DNA of 64,000 nt from Saccharicrinis sp963665705 (GCA_963665705.1 OY762448.1:2232001-2296000); one strand, 5' to 3'; positions 53,424 to 63,136 are shown, numbered from the stretch's first letter. Notes: generated by a model not told the origin, from the sequence alone. A program made the numbers and translations.

Positions 53424-54290
53424 ATGGAAAAATTTTTAAAGCCAAATAAATATATTAATTGTAAGGGAAAGTTATTAGATATTACGATACCTAAGGTGAT
53501 GGGTATTCTTAATATTACTCCAGATTCTTTTTTTGATGGAGGAAAGTATTTGGAACAAGAATCGATACTACAGAGAATTGTAGATATGATAAATGAAGGT
53601 GCTGATATAATTGATATTGGGGCTTATTCATCCAGGCCAGGAGCTGTTCATATTTCTGAAGATGAGGAATTAAAGAGGTTGGATAGTGCATTAGGAATTA
53701 TACGGAAAGAATATCCAAATATTATCATTTCCGTAGATACTTTTAGAGCTGGAATTGCTAATGCAGTAGTGAAAAACTATAACGTAGATATTATCAATGA
53801 TATTTCTGCAGGGGAGATGGATGAAAAGATGTTTGATACAATGGCTGATTTAAATGTACCATACATTATGATGCATATGAAGGGAACTCCTCAGGATATG
53901 CAAAATGATCCTAATTATAATTATGATGTAGTTTATGAAATAATTGATTATTTTTCAAAAAAAGTTGAAGAATTAAAGCAAAGAGGACTTCATGATATAA
54001 TCTTGGATCCGGGGTTTGGTTTTGGTAAATCGCTAGATAATAATTATGAGTTACTGAATAGAATGAAGGAATTAAATATCTTTGAATTACCAATGTTAAT
54101 AGGATTGTCAAGAAAATCAATGATATATAATTTATTGGATTGTTCTCCACAAGAAGCGTTAAATGGAACTTCGTTATTAAATATGATATCTTTACAAAAT
54201 GGAGCTTCTATTTTAAGGGTTCATGATGTAAAAGAAGCCCATGAATGTATTGCTTTATATAATAAACTTCAGTCTGTAAATATAGCTTAA
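53424..54290 (+). CDS. folP: Dihydropteroate synthase
   Basis: A 288-residue TIM-barrel enzyme that joins p-aminobenzoate to the pterin in folate synthesis. Motifs: PKVMGILNITPDSFFDGGKY, GADIIDIGAYSSRPGA, IISVDTFRAGIANAVV, INDISAG, IMMHMKGTPQDMQND, DIILDPGFGFGKSLDNNYEL, LIGLSRKSMI and the C-terminal ILRVHDV. The ATG at 53424 is preferred to the GTG at 53421. It ends 1 bp before the start of cdaA, so the pair is coupled, an arrangement common in Bacteroidota. Confidence 0.97.
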   Translation: MEKFLKPNKYINCKGKLLDITIPKVMGILNITPDSFFDGGKYLEQESILQRIVDMINEGADIIDIGAYSSRPGAVHISEDEELKRLDSALGIIRKEYPNIIISVDTFRAGIANAVVKNYNVDIINDISAGEMDEKMFDTMADLNVPYIMMHMKGTPQDMQNDPNYNYDVVYEIIDYFSKKVEELKQRGLHDIILDPGFGFGKSLDNNYELLNRMKELNIFELPMLIGLSRKSMIYNLLDCSPQEALNGTSLLNMISLQNGASILRVHDVKEAHECIALYNKLQSVNIA

Positions 54291-54291
54291 T

Positions 54292-55065
54292 ATGACATTT
54301 TTAGATATAAGGTTTATTGACATAATAGATATTGCGGTTGTTGCGTATTTAATGTACAGATTATATAAGTTAATACGAGGAACAATTGCCCAGAATATCT
54401 TTTTTGGTCTATTTGCTTTTATTGTGTTGTGGCTTTTAATAAAGTCGCTTAATATGGAATTGTCTGCAACTATATTGGATAATATTGTTAATGTGGGTGT
54501 CATTGCATTAATCGTAGTATTTCAGCAGGAGATAAGGCGATTTTTCTTGTTATTAGGTACCAGATATAATATTGCTAACAGATTTTCTTTTGAAAAAATA
54601 TTCTCAACGCCATCCACTGGAGTGATGAATTTTTACAATAAACCTATTGTCAGGGCGTGTCAAAATCTGGCTAAAACCAAAACAGGAGCTATCATTGTTA
54701 TTTCTAAAAAATCGGAAATGCTTGATTATGTGCAAACCGGAGAGTTGGTAAATGCTGTGATTTCATCTCGATTACTTGAAAATATATTCTTTAAGAATAG
54801 TCCTTTGCACGATGGAGCAGTAATCGTAGCTCAAAATAAGATAAAGGCAGCAGGTTGCATATTACCAGTATCACAGAGCTTTGATTTACCCAAAAAATTA
54901 GGCTTAAGGCATAGAGCTGCTTTAGGTGTAACTGAATCAACAGATTCTTCAGCAATTGTTGTTTCAGAGGAAACTGGCAAAATTTCTTTTTTCCATGCAG
55001 GTGAAATAAACCACGGAGTAACACCGGAAGAGTTAGAAAAATTGTTGGAAAAAGAAACGAATTAG
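54292..55065 (+). CDS. cdaA: Diadenylate cyclase CdaA
   Basis: A 257-residue membrane enzyme that makes cyclic di-AMP from two ATP. Three N-terminal membrane helices (IDIAVVAYLMYRLYKLIRGT, IFFGLFAFIVLWLLIKSL and a third) precede the DAC domain, whose catalytic residues are DGA at 174-176 (SPLHDGAVIVAQN) and RHR at 206-208 (GLRHRAALGVTESTD). No CdaR partner is seen, as usual outside Firmicutes. Cyclic di-AMP is a general signal for osmotic and wall homeostasis. Confidence 0.95.
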   Translation: MTFLDIRFIDIIDIAVVAYLMYRLYKLIRGTIAQNIFFGLFAFIVLWLLIKSLNMELSATILDNIVNVGVIALIVVFQQEIRRFFLLLGTRYNIANRFSFEKIFSTPSTGVMNFYNKPIVRACQNLAKTKTGAIIVISKKSEMLDYVQTGELVNAVISSRLLENIFFKNSPLHDGAVIVAQNKIKAAGCILPVSQSFDLPKKLGLRHRAALGVTESTDSSAIVVSEETGKISFFHAGEINHGVTPEELEKLLEKETN

Positions 55066-55080
55066 TCTTTATATATTATT

Positions 55081-55272
55081 ATGACTGTATTTTTTATTAC
55101 ATTTTTTATTGTTCTTAACCTGTTTGTATGGGTTATCTTACCTTGGATTATTAGTAAACAACTTCGACTAAAGAAAAGTAAGATTTTTAAAAGGATAATA
55201 TTGACCATTCAAATCTTATTTACTTTAATATCTATTTATGGTATTTATAAAGTATTTCAAATATTTGAATGA
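55081..55272 (+). CDS. Small two-helix membrane protein, function unknown
   Basis: A 63-residue protein with two hydrophobic segments (FFITFFIVLNLFVWVILPW and IILTIQILFTLISIYGIY) joined by a basic loop (KQLRLKKSKIFKR). It follows cdaA by 15 bp on the same strand, so it may be in that operon. No family recognised; a role linked to CdaA is context only. Confidence 0.5.
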   Translation: MTVFFITFFIVLNLFVWVILPWIISKQLRLKKSKIFKRIILTIQILFTLISIYGIYKVFQIFE

Positions 55273-55464
55273 TAATTATAGAATTTCGCTGAATTTGGAT
55301 GAAATAATATTAATTTAATGGCTCCTTAATAACCTTATCTATGTGTTAATATTGATTTAAAGAAAATTAGAGTATATGAAACTTGCCACCAGATGTTTTT
55401 CTTTAATTGGAAAATGTTAAATGTTGGTGAGATGAATATGACCAATGGTTAAAAAAATAAACAT

Positions 55465-56325
55465 ATGAAAGTTTGTTTAACAGGAGGTACTGGGTTTATT
55501 GGAAGTAAACTAATCCGTTTTTTTTCAGACAATGGTTTTGAAGTAGATAATATATCAAGATCTGATTTAAATTCAGATATATCAATAGTTGCAAGTAAGA
55601 TTGAAGGTTCTGATTTAATAATAAACCTGGCTGGTGCCAGTATTTTAAATAAATGGACTTCTGCATATAAAAAAGAAATATATAACAGTAGAATAAATAC
55701 AACTCGAAAAGTAGTAGAGGCTTTAAAATTGGTTGAAAAAAAACCGTCTATTGTTTTATCAGCATCTGCCGTAGGTATTTATGATAGTTATGAAGTGCAT
55801 GATGAGTTTTCAGATCATTATTCAGGTGATTTTTTAGCAAAAGTGTGTAAGGATTGGGAAGCTGCAATTGCTCCTGTGCATCATGAGGGAATTAGACTAG
55901 CTATAATTAGACTAGGAGTTGTATTGGATAAGGATAAAGGGGCTTTAGCTAAAATGTTACCTCCATTTAAACTTGGGATGGGAGCAGTTATAGGGGATGG
56001 TTATCAACCCTTTCCATTTATTCACATCAATGATTTGTTATCTGCAATATGGTATATTTATAAAAATCCAAAATCTAAAGGTGTTTATAATTTAGTTGCT
56101 CCAGAAATGGTGTCAAATGGAGAATTTTCCAAGTTATTAGGTAAAAAACTTAATAGACCCGTTTTTTTTAAAGTAGGAGCTAAACTATTAAAAATAATTC
56201 AAGGAGAAGGCTCTTCTGTTTTGACTCAGGGGCAAAAAGTTGTTCCTAATAGGCTAATTGAATTAGAATTTCCATTTCAATTTCCCACTGCAGATTCAGC
56301 TTTAGATGATTTATTAAGTAACTGA
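55465..56325 (+). CDS. TIGR01777-family NAD(P)-dependent epimerase (YfcH-like)
   Basis: A 286-residue short-chain dehydrogenase fold of the YfcH subgroup: CLTGGTGFIGSKLIRFFSDN (NAD binding), LIINLAGASILNKWTSAYKK, ASAVGIYDSYEVHDE with the active-site tyrosine, LAIIRLGVVLDKDKGALAKM and FPFIHINDLLSAIWYI. YfcH members are reported to affect cell division or septation in some bacteria, but the substrate is unknown. It is a lone gene; the 55273-55464 gap before it shows nothing but AT-rich DNA. Confidence 0.88.
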   Translation: MKVCLTGGTGFIGSKLIRFFSDNGFEVDNISRSDLNSDISIVASKIEGSDLIINLAGASILNKWTSAYKKEIYNSRINTTRKVVEALKLVEKKPSIVLSASAVGIYDSYEVHDEFSDHYSGDFLAKVCKDWEAAIAPVHHEGIRLAIIRLGVVLDKDKGALAKMLPPFKLGMGAVIGDGYQPFPFIHINDLLSAIWYIYKNPKSKGVYNLVAPEMVSNGEFSKLLGKKLNRPVFFKVGAKLLKIIQGEGSSVLTQGQKVVPNRLIELEFPFQFPTADSALDDLLSN

Positions 56326-56343
56326 TTTGTATATGTGTGTAGA

Positions 56344-57537
56344 TTAAGTTTTAGAAGTTTCATTCATATTCAACGATCTTAAAAATAAGAAAATAACAGA
56401 ACCAACCATTATTGTAAATGCAACACCAATCATTTTCATTGAATATGCCCTGTTATAATTATCAGATAAATAACCAACAAGAGGTGCAATTATTGCAAAA
56501 AAGGCCCTAATTAATAAACTTCGAATGGAAAGAACAGTTGCTCTGATATCACTGGATGTTATTCTATTTATATAATCCTTTAATACCGGAGTTGCAATAC
56601 CTCTGCTAAAGTAAAATATAACTAATACCACCAATATCCATGCTGAATTAATATATCCGGCAATTATATAACTTCCCGTAATAATGATAGAAGTAAACCA
56701 TATGGTTAATTTAGGTTTTAATTTTGCTTCAATCCGATATGCATATAGAGTTGTTGTTCCTACAATTAGATTCAAAACCGTATGAGTGGCACCAATGTAA
56801 TAGGATGTAAAACCAATATTACTAAGGTACAATTGATATATCCAAGCCATAGTTAATGTAGCAGTACCCATAATGCTGGAATAAATAAGATTATATCTAA
56901 GCTTTGCATTTTTAACCATGGCAAACCATACGATATTTAATATATCTTTTACACCTGGTTTTTTGCGCACTTTTGATAATGCGGGCTCTATAAGCATGAT
57001 AGATGCCGGAACAGCCATAAATGCAATTCCAGATTGTAAAATAAATGGCAGGCGCATATGTATGGCAGCTAATGTTCCACCTAGTAAACCTGCTATTGCC
57101 TCTGCATAATTTCCTACTGTAAAATTTCGTCCTTCATACTTAATGTATTCATTATCTCTTCTTAAACCTTTTAATGAATCGTACAATAAAGCACTATCAG
57201 CACCAGAAACAAAACTTTGTCCGATACCAAGTATCACTTCAGCTATTAAAAAGTAATAATATCCACTAGTAGTAGCATAAACAACAAAACCAAGTGTTCC
57301 TAATATAGAACCTATGATTAGGGTCTTTTTTCTACCTATAACATCAGCAACATAACCAGAAGGTATTTCAAATATAACAATGGCGATAGAGTAGAAGGCT
57401 TTAAGTTGAAATGATTCTTTATCACTAAAACCCATGTCTTTATAAAAAAGCATTAAAATAGGCATGGTAAGCATAAACCATTTAGCTATTTTAATAATAT
57501 AAAGTTTTGTAATATTTGATTCCAAATCTTTTGCCAT
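56344..57537 (-). CDS. Major facilitator superfamily transporter
   Basis: A 397-residue inner-membrane protein with about twelve helices. The MFS loop motif between helices 2 and 3 is present as GYVADVIGRKKTLIIGSILG. The start AKDLESNITKLYIIKIAKWF and mid loop KVRKKPGVKDILNI fit a drug/solute transporter of the type found in Bacteroidota, but the substrate is not predictable. It is transcribed leftward after a terminator. Confidence 0.85.
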   Translation of the reverse strand: MAKDLESNITKLYIIKIAKWFMLTMPILMLFYKDMGFSDKESFQLKAFYSIAIVIFEIPSGYVADVIGRKKTLIIGSILGTLGFVVYATTSGYYYFLIAEVILGIGQSFVSGADSALLYDSLKGLRRDNEYIKYEGRNFTVGNYAEAIAGLLGGTLAAIHMRLPFILQSGIAFMAVPASIMLIEPALSKVRKKPGVKDILNIVWFAMVKNAKLRYNLIYSSIMGTATLTMAWIYQLYLSNIGFTSYYIGATHTVLNLIVGTTTLYAYRIEAKLKPKLTIWFTSIIITGSYIIAGYINSAWILVVLVIFYFSRGIATPVLKDYINRITSSDIRATVLSIRSLLIRAFFAIIAPLVGYLSDNYNRAYSMKMIGVAFTIMVGSVIFLFLRSLNMNETSKT

Positions 57538-57558
57538 TTGTGATATTCTAAAAAAAAG

Positions 57559-57598
57559 AACGGTTCTTTTATGCAGTATTGCAGTAAAGAACCGTTTA
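57559..57598 (-). terminator. Rho-independent terminator after the MaoC gene
   Basis: AACGGTTCTTT and AAAGAACCGTT form an 11-bp stem around a loop (TATGCAGTATTGCAGT); A/T runs flank it. It ends the MaoC transcript and lies 22 bp before the MFS start codon. Confidence 0.8.
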
Positions 57599-57660
57599 TT
57601 ATTTTTCCCCTGAAGAGTTTATATATTGTTTTATCTAAAGATAATTTAAGATAAATCAGT

Positions 57661-58128
57661 TTAATTATTAAAGTGGTATAAGAAAACTACATCAGCTTCG
57701 TAAGCTGGTTTTCTTTCTCCTTCAATTTCTAAAACAACAGCAATAGTGGCTTTGATGGTACCTCGTAAATTTTTTGCATCTGCTACTTTTGCAACTAATT
57801 TAACTTTTGAGTTTACTTTAACCGGTTTATTGAATTTTAAATTTTCAATTCCATAATTAACCTGAAGCTTTAAATTTTGTACTTCTACAATTTGACTCCA
57901 AAGGTGAGGTAATAACGAAACTGTTAAATAACCATGTGCAATAGTATCCCCAAAAGGAGATTCTGTTTTAGCTCTTTCGGGATCAGTATGGATCCATTGG
58001 TGGTCAAGTGTTGCATCAGCAAATAAATTTATTTGCTCTTGAGTAATTGTATGATATTCTGATTCTCCTAATTCTTTTCCTATTAAAGCCTCTAAATCTT
58101 CGAAGCTTTTTATAATCGTTTGACTCAT
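57661..58128 (-). CDS. MaoC-like hot-dog-fold (R)-specific enoyl-CoA hydratase/dehydratase
   Basis: A 155-residue protein. The catalytic Asp-His dyad is in FADATLDHQWIHTDPERAKT, followed by FGDTIAHGYLTVSLLPHLW, which is the conserved MaoC hydratase motif. C-terminal strands LVAKVADAKNLRGTIKAT fit the fold. It is close to proteins that hydrate short or medium enoyl-CoA, but no fatty-acid or PHA gene adjoins it. Single gene. Confidence 0.87.
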   Translation of the reverse strand: MSQTIIKSFEDLEALIGKELGESEYHTITQEQINLFADATLDHQWIHTDPERAKTESPFGDTIAHGYLTVSLLPHLWSQIVEVQNLKLQVNYGIENLKFNKPVKVNSKVKLVAKVADAKNLRGTIKATIAVVLEIEGERKPAYEADVVFLYHFNN

Positions 58129-58218
58129 TAGTATTTAGCTTTTAATGAATTAATAAATCGCTGCAAATATAGGTTTTTATTATCAAAATTTGTGGCGTGT
58201 AATAGTAATCTTAAAAGA

Positions 58219-58839
58219 TTATTCTTCTTCTGATTCTAGAAAAACAGGATTTTTCATTAGATTTTCTTCAACTGTTTCAAATCGATGGTTCCACTGATTT
58301 GATGAAAATATAAATTGAGCCTTCTTTACACCATCTCCAATTCGGTAAATTATGGAATGGTGAGGGCTTGACATAACTTCGTCAGCATCATCTATAACAA
58401 TCAGATTAATCTTAGTCATAGGAACCCCATTAATATTTACCAGCTCAGTTAATCGTTTAGGTGTACATACCAAAATATCTAAACCGTCGTAAATTTCATC
58501 TTTTTGATATTGTAATATTCCCTGATCAAAAGCTACAAATGATCGAAGTGAGGTGTATTTACCTAATGTTTTAATACTTTCTTCAATAGTAAAAGCTTTT
58601 TCTTTTGTTGAAGTAACAATAATAGCCCTGGGTGCTTCCTCAAATTCCTTTTTTAATTGTTGTATGGTTCCAATAACAAGTGCTGTAGTTTTTCCACTTC
58701 CATCGGGAGCAATTAAAAAAATATCAGCTCCAGATTTTATTTTAGGAATAAAAGATGTTTGAATTTGTTTCGGTTCTTTATCAAATCCAGCATCTATTAT
58801 TCCTGATGCTAATTCGGGAATTAGTTTTTTAAGTTTCAT
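58219..58839 (-). CDS. DEAD/DEAH-box-like ATPase with only the first RecA domain
   Basis: About 206 residues from the ATG at 58839 (MKLKKLIPELASGIIDAGFD); an upstream start (58878) is less likely. It has the Q motif (FDKEPKQIQTSFIP), Walker A APDGSGKTTALVIG, motif Ia TSTKEKA, motif Ib CTPKRL, motif II VIDDADEVM (DDAD in place of DEAD) and motif III FSSNQW. The frame then ends, where a normal helicase has a second RecA domain of about 170 residues. I see no remnant of it downstream. The high motif retention argues for a real, shortened protein. Confidence 0.7.
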   Translation of the reverse strand: MKLKKLIPELASGIIDAGFDKEPKQIQTSFIPKIKSGADIFLIAPDGSGKTTALVIGTIQQLKKEFEEAPRAIIVTSTKEKAFTIEESIKTLGKYTSLRSFVAFDQGILQYQKDEIYDGLDILVCTPKRLTELVNINGVPMTKINLIVIDDADEVMSSPHHSIIYRIGDGVKKAQFIFSSNQWNHRFETVEENLMKNPVFLESEEE

Positions 58840-58922
58840 TGATTCATCTATATTTTGATGCAAAAGTAATAAAACCAAAAAACTTACTATAAAACAAAGG
58901 ATTTAATATGAAAATCGAGGTT

Positions 58923-59393
58923 TTACTCATTGTTTAATTGTCGGTTTAAAATAGCGAGAAAAGCCATGTTTTTTAGTTTTGCATACCTTTCTAATAATAA
59001 AAAACCTTTAGATGATAAATCAAATATTTCAGGAAATTCATCAATCATTATGCTTTTAGCTTTTTTATGAATGGCTTCATAAAAATCATTTTCTTCAATA
59101 TTTTTAGATAATCTGTCTACTAGGTTAGTCATAGATTTTAATTCTTCAGTTTTTTTAAAGTCTGAATACTCTTTGTCTTTATCAAGAGTAGATTGCGCAA
59201 AACTAAACATCTCAGCACCATAATCATTAATTGAATTAACAATTATCTCATTCATTTCAAGATCCTTATATTTTGATCTTATCATTGGCTCAATAGTATT
59301 GTAAAAACTATGAATAAAGTCTCCCGCTCTCTTGTCAATTTCTCCAAATCTTAAGTGCAGCCTGTTTATAAAGTCGTTGTTATCTCTTGTCAT
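58923..59393 (-). CDS. Helical protein of unknown function
   Basis: A 156-residue soluble protein, mostly helical and charged (RLHLRFGEIDKRAGDFIHSF, SKNIEENDFYEAIHKKAKSI), without signal peptide or recognised motif. It lies 84 bp upstream of the DEAD-like gene on the same strand; cotranscription is possible. Confidence 0.5.
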   Translation of the reverse strand: MTRDNNDFINRLHLRFGEIDKRAGDFIHSFYNTIEPMIRSKYKDLEMNEIIVNSINDYGAEMFSFAQSTLDKDKEYSDFKKTEELKSMTNLVDRLSKNIEENDFYEAIHKKAKSIMIDEFPEIFDLSSKGFLLLERYAKLKNMAFLAILNRQLNNE

Positions 59394-59567
59394 AATCCTG
59401 TCCTTTATATATTATAACATTAAGATAAATAAAATGGTTCTAATTATTTTGCTTTAAACTTATTAAAAATTGATAAAAATGAAATTAGCTACAATGAAAA
59501 ATCATCTTAAAATTTTGTTTAGAAATATTATCTTCGTGCATCCAGAGAAAATTTATAAAAAGTAATT

Positions 59568-61937
59568 ATGCGCGTTTGTATAGCGGAGAAACCAAGTGTA
59601 GCAGGAGAAATAGCAAAAGTTGTAGGAGCCACATCAAGGAAAGATGGTTATTATGAGGGTAATAATTATCAAGTAACATGGACATTTGGCCATTTATGTA
59701 CCCTTAAGGAGCCACATGATTATTTGCAAGAATGGAAACGATGGAATTTAGGAACATTACCTATTATTCCTTCACATTTCGGTATTAAGCTTATACAAAA
59801 TAAAGGCGTTGAAAAACAGTTTAGCGTAATAGAAAAATTAGTGCAAGCAGCTTCTGAAGTAATAAATTGTGGTGATGCTGGTCAGGAGGGAGAGGTAATT
59901 CAACGGTGGGTGCTTCAAAAGGCAGGATGTAAAGTTAAAATTAAGCGATTGTGGATATCTTCTCTTACTGAAGAGGCTATTCGAGATGGGTTTGAGAAGC
60001 TCTATGATAATGATAAATTTAATCCATTATATGCAGCGGGGAGTTCAAGAGCTATTGGTGATTGGTTGTTGGGAATTAATGCAACGCGTTTGTATACAAT
60101 TAAATACAGTCAACCAGGTACGGTGTTATCAATAGGTAGAGTTCAAACACCAACGCTAGCTTTAATTGTAAACAGATATCTTGAAATTGAGAATTTTGTT
60201 CCAGAACCATACTGGGAGCTAAAAACATTATATAAAGAGGTTACATTTAATTCTACCCAAGGTAAATTTTCAAGTAAAGAGGAGGGAAATTCAGCTTTAG
60301 AGAAAATAAAAGACAAACCTTTTGAGATAACAGACTTTAATCGTAAGCCCGGTAAAGAAGCTCCGCCAAGATTATTTGATTTGACTTCTTTGCAGGTTGA
60401 GTGTAATAAAAAGTTTGCATTATCAGCTGATGAAACACTTAAGGGAATTCAGTCGTTGTACGAAAAAAAGTTAACAACATATCCAAGGGTGGATACTACT
60501 TATTTAAGTAATGATATCTATCCCAAAATAGGAGGGATTCTTAAAGGTTTAAAACAATATCAGAATTTAGTAGAACCTTTGTTGCAGTCAAAAATAAGGA
60601 AATCCAAAAAAGTTTTTGATGATAAAAAAGTAACAGATCACCATGCTATCATTCCTACGGGCGTTACTGCTCCGGAAAGCTTATCTAGAGATGAAAAGTT
60701 AATTTATGATACAGTAACACGTCGATTTATAGCAAATTTTTACCCTGATTGTGAAATCTCTACTACTACAATTTTGGGTAAAGTTGAGGATGTAAATTTT
60801 AAAACTTCCGGGAAACAGGTCATAAAAGAAAACTGGCGTGTTGTATATAAATCTATGGCAGGAAAAAAAGATACTGATGATAATATACTTCCTGAATTTT
60901 CTAAAGGAGAAACCGGACCACATGAACCAGATTTTCAGGAAAAAGAAACATTACCTCCTAAATATTATACAGAAGCCACTTTATTAAGGGCAATGGAAAC
61001 AGCCGGTAAACAGGTTGATGACGATGAATTGAGAGATTTAATGAAAGAAAATGGTATTGGTCGACCATCTACCAGGGCAAATATTATTGAAACTCTTTTC
61101 AAGAGAAAATATATTTATAAGGTTCGTAAAAATTTGTTGCCAACACCAATGGGAGTAAAGCTGATGGAGTTTATATCTAATGATTTGTTAAAATCAGCAG
61201 AGCTTACCGGGTTGTGGGAAAAAAAATTAAGACAGATTGAAACCGGCGAATATGAGGCCAAAGATTTTATGGCTGAATTAAAACAGATGGTTTCGGATAT
61301 AGTATTCCAAGTAAGAAATGATTATTCTAAAGGTAAGATAATTATAGAAGAGGTTGAACAGGAGGGAGCCAAGTCTAAAGCAAAGCCGAAACCGAAACAA
61401 AAGACTGCAAAAGAATTAAAATGTCCTCGATGTGGTTCTGGAATTATGATAAAAGGGAATTCAGCCTGGGGATGTTCAGCGTATTCAACAGGATGTAAAA
61501 CTTTGATTCCGTTTGAGTTTTTGGGTAAAAAGTTAACGGATAAACAAATCGAAGCATTAATACTAAAAAGTAAAACTCCAGTTATAAAAGGCTTTACTGT
61601 TGACAATAATAAAGTGAATGGATTGGTTAGTTTTGATGATAATTTTGAATTGAGACTAGAGGAAGAAGAAAAAAAGCCATTGTTATGTCCTAAGTGTAAA
61701 ACAGGACAAATTCTTAAAGGGAATTCAGCCTGGGGCTGTTCAAATTATACAAATGGGTGCAGATTAATTATTCCATTTGAATTTCTTAAAAAGAAGTTAA
61801 CCGATACTCACATGGAGGCTTTGGTTTTAAAAGGAAAGACAAATAAATTAAAAGGATTTGCTATCAATGATGAACAAACGAATGTTTCAGGATTTATTGA
61901 TTGGGATGAGAATTATAATCTTAGATTTAATGAATAA
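59568..61937 (+). CDS. topB: DNA topoisomerase III with duplicated C-terminal zinc-ribbon-like modules
   Basis: A 789-residue type IA topoisomerase. Toprim domain: RVCIAEKPSVAGEIAKVVGA and INCGDAGQEGEVIQRWVLQK with acidic metal residues. The active-site tyrosine is in KLTTYPRVDTTYLSND, and IGRPSTRANIIETLFKRKYI lies in domain IV. At the C-terminus two related modules of about 100 residues, each with CP+C near the start and SAWGCS-Y--GC-x-x-IPFEFL (the first from about residue 622), resemble zinc-binding topoisomerase ribbons. It is a single gene, with a promoter in the 59394-59567 gap. Confidence 0.94.
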   Translation: MRVCIAEKPSVAGEIAKVVGATSRKDGYYEGNNYQVTWTFGHLCTLKEPHDYLQEWKRWNLGTLPIIPSHFGIKLIQNKGVEKQFSVIEKLVQAASEVINCGDAGQEGEVIQRWVLQKAGCKVKIKRLWISSLTEEAIRDGFEKLYDNDKFNPLYAAGSSRAIGDWLLGINATRLYTIKYSQPGTVLSIGRVQTPTLALIVNRYLEIENFVPEPYWELKTLYKEVTFNSTQGKFSSKEEGNSALEKIKDKPFEITDFNRKPGKEAPPRLFDLTSLQVECNKKFALSADETLKGIQSLYEKKLTTYPRVDTTYLSNDIYPKIGGILKGLKQYQNLVEPLLQSKIRKSKKVFDDKKVTDHHAIIPTGVTAPESLSRDEKLIYDTVTRRFIANFYPDCEISTTTILGKVEDVNFKTSGKQVIKENWRVVYKSMAGKKDTDDNILPEFSKGETGPHEPDFQEKETLPPKYYTEATLLRAMETAGKQVDDDELRDLMKENGIGRPSTRANIIETLFKRKYIYKVRKNLLPTPMGVKLMEFISNDLLKSAELTGLWEKKLRQIETGEYEAKDFMAELKQMVSDIVFQVRNDYSKGKIIIEEVEQEGAKSKAKPKPKQKTAKELKCPRCGSGIMIKGNSAWGCSAYSTGCKTLIPFEFLGKKLTDKQIEALILKSKTPVIKGFTVDNNKVNGLVSFDDNFELRLEEEEKKPLLCPKCKTGQILKGNSAWGCSNYTNGCRLIIPFEFLKKKLTDTHMEALVLKGKTNKLKGFAINDEQTNVSGFIDWDENYNLRFNE

Positions 61938-62029
61938 GTGATAGTTAGGCAACTGTTCATAATATATGTAATCTAAATTTCCTTTGCCCGTTTTAAAATT
62001 TTATATTTGCGTTCATCAAAATAATATAC

Positions 62030-63136
62030 ATGGATTATATTGTATCAGCCAGAAAGTATCGTCCTTCAACTTTCGTGTCAGTAGTTGGACAACAGAATAT
62101 TACAACAACCCTAAAAAATGCAATTAAAGGAAGCCAGTTAGCTCATGCTTACCTGTTTTGTGGACCTAGAGGAGTAGGAAAAACTACTTGTGCCCGAATA
62201 TTTGCAAAAACTATTAACTGTTCTAACATTACTGATGATTTTGAAGCTTGTAATGAATGTGAATCATGTAAGTCGTTTAATGAAAACAGGTCTTACAATA
62301 TTCATGAATTAGATGGGGCATCAAATAACTCAGTAGAGGATATCAGAAGTTTGATTGATAAAGTACGAGTACCTCCTCAAATAGGAAGTTATAGTGTGTA
62401 TATTATTGATGAGGTTCATATGTTATCACAGGCTGCTTTTAATGCTTTTCTTAAAACATTAGAGGAGCCACCAAAGCATGCTATTTTTATATTAGCAACT
62501 ACTGAAAAACATAAAATTTTACCTACAATTCTATCACGTTGTCAGATTTATGATTTTAATAGGATAACGATTGAAGATGCAGTTGGACATTTGCAATATG
62601 TATCGCAAAGTGAAGATATTATTGTTGAAGAAGAGGGATTAACGGTTATTGCTCAAAAGGCTGATGGAGCAATGCGTGATGCTTTATCTATTTTCGATCA
62701 AATTGTAGCATTTTCAGGTAAAAGTATTTCCTATCAACAAGTGATTGATAATCTTAATGTATTAGATTACGATTTTTACTTTAAGTTGGTAGATGCTTTT
62801 TTAGCTGAGGATACAACACAAACATTATTGATTTTTGATGAAATTCTGAAAAGAGGTTTTGATGCACATCACTTTATCTCAGGTTTAAGTTCACACTTAC
62901 GTGATTTATTAGTTTGCAAAGATGCAGCAACTGTGCAGTTATTGGATGTTGGTGCCAAAATAAAAGAAAAATATGCCAGTCAGGCTCAAAGTAGTACTAT
63001 TAATTTTCTGATGGATGCGCTTGATATTACAAATAATTGTGATTTACAATATCGTGTAGCTAAAAATAAAAGACTGCATGTTGAATTTGCGTTGTTAAAA
63101 GTAGCACGAGTACTTGACGAGCAAAGAAAAAAGTAA
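62030..63136 (+). CDS. dnaX: DNA polymerase III subunit gamma (0-frame product of dnaX)
   Basis: The 368-residue 0-frame product, corresponding to the short gamma form. It has YRPSTFVSVVGQQNITTTLK, Walker A FCGPRGVGKTTCARIF, a four-cysteine zinc segment (INCSNITDDFEACNECESC), Walker B VYIIDEVHMLSQAAFNAFLK, and sensor residues ATTEKHKILPTILSRCQIYD, then clamp-loader domains II and III. The frame stops at 63136 right after an A AAA AAG sequence, the slippery heptamer of E. coli dnaX. The longer tau form needs a -1 shift. Confidence 0.94.
   Translation: MDYIVSARKYRPSTFVSVVGQQNITTTLKNAIKGSQLAHAYLFCGPRGVGKTTCARIFAKTINCSNITDDFEACNECESCKSFNENRSYNIHELDGASNNSVEDIRSLIDKVRVPPQIGSYSVYIIDEVHMLSQAAFNAFLKTLEEPPKHAIFILATTEKHKILPTILSRCQIYDFNRITIEDAVGHLQYVSQSEDIIVEEEGLTVIAQKADGAMRDALSIFDQIVAFSGKSISYQQVIDNLNVLDYDFYFKLVDAFLAEDTTQTLLIFDEILKRGFDAHHFISGLSSHLRDLLVCKDAATVQLLDVGAKIKEKYASQAQSSTINFLMDALDITNNCDLQYRVAKNKRLHVEFALLKVARVLDEQRKK
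63127..63133 (+). other. Candidate -1 programmed frameshift site (A AAA AAG) in dnaX
   Basis: In the 0 frame the end reads AGA AAA AAG TAA. The seven bases A AAA AAG form the classic slippery heptamer; both tRNAs can re-pair one base back. The shifted frame then reads GTA AAG AAA AAG ACT and stays open to 63774. About 30 nt beyond is a 7-bp stem (TTCCGGT/ACCGGGA), farther away than the E. coli stimulator. Total shifted product 581 residues. Confidence 0.7.
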
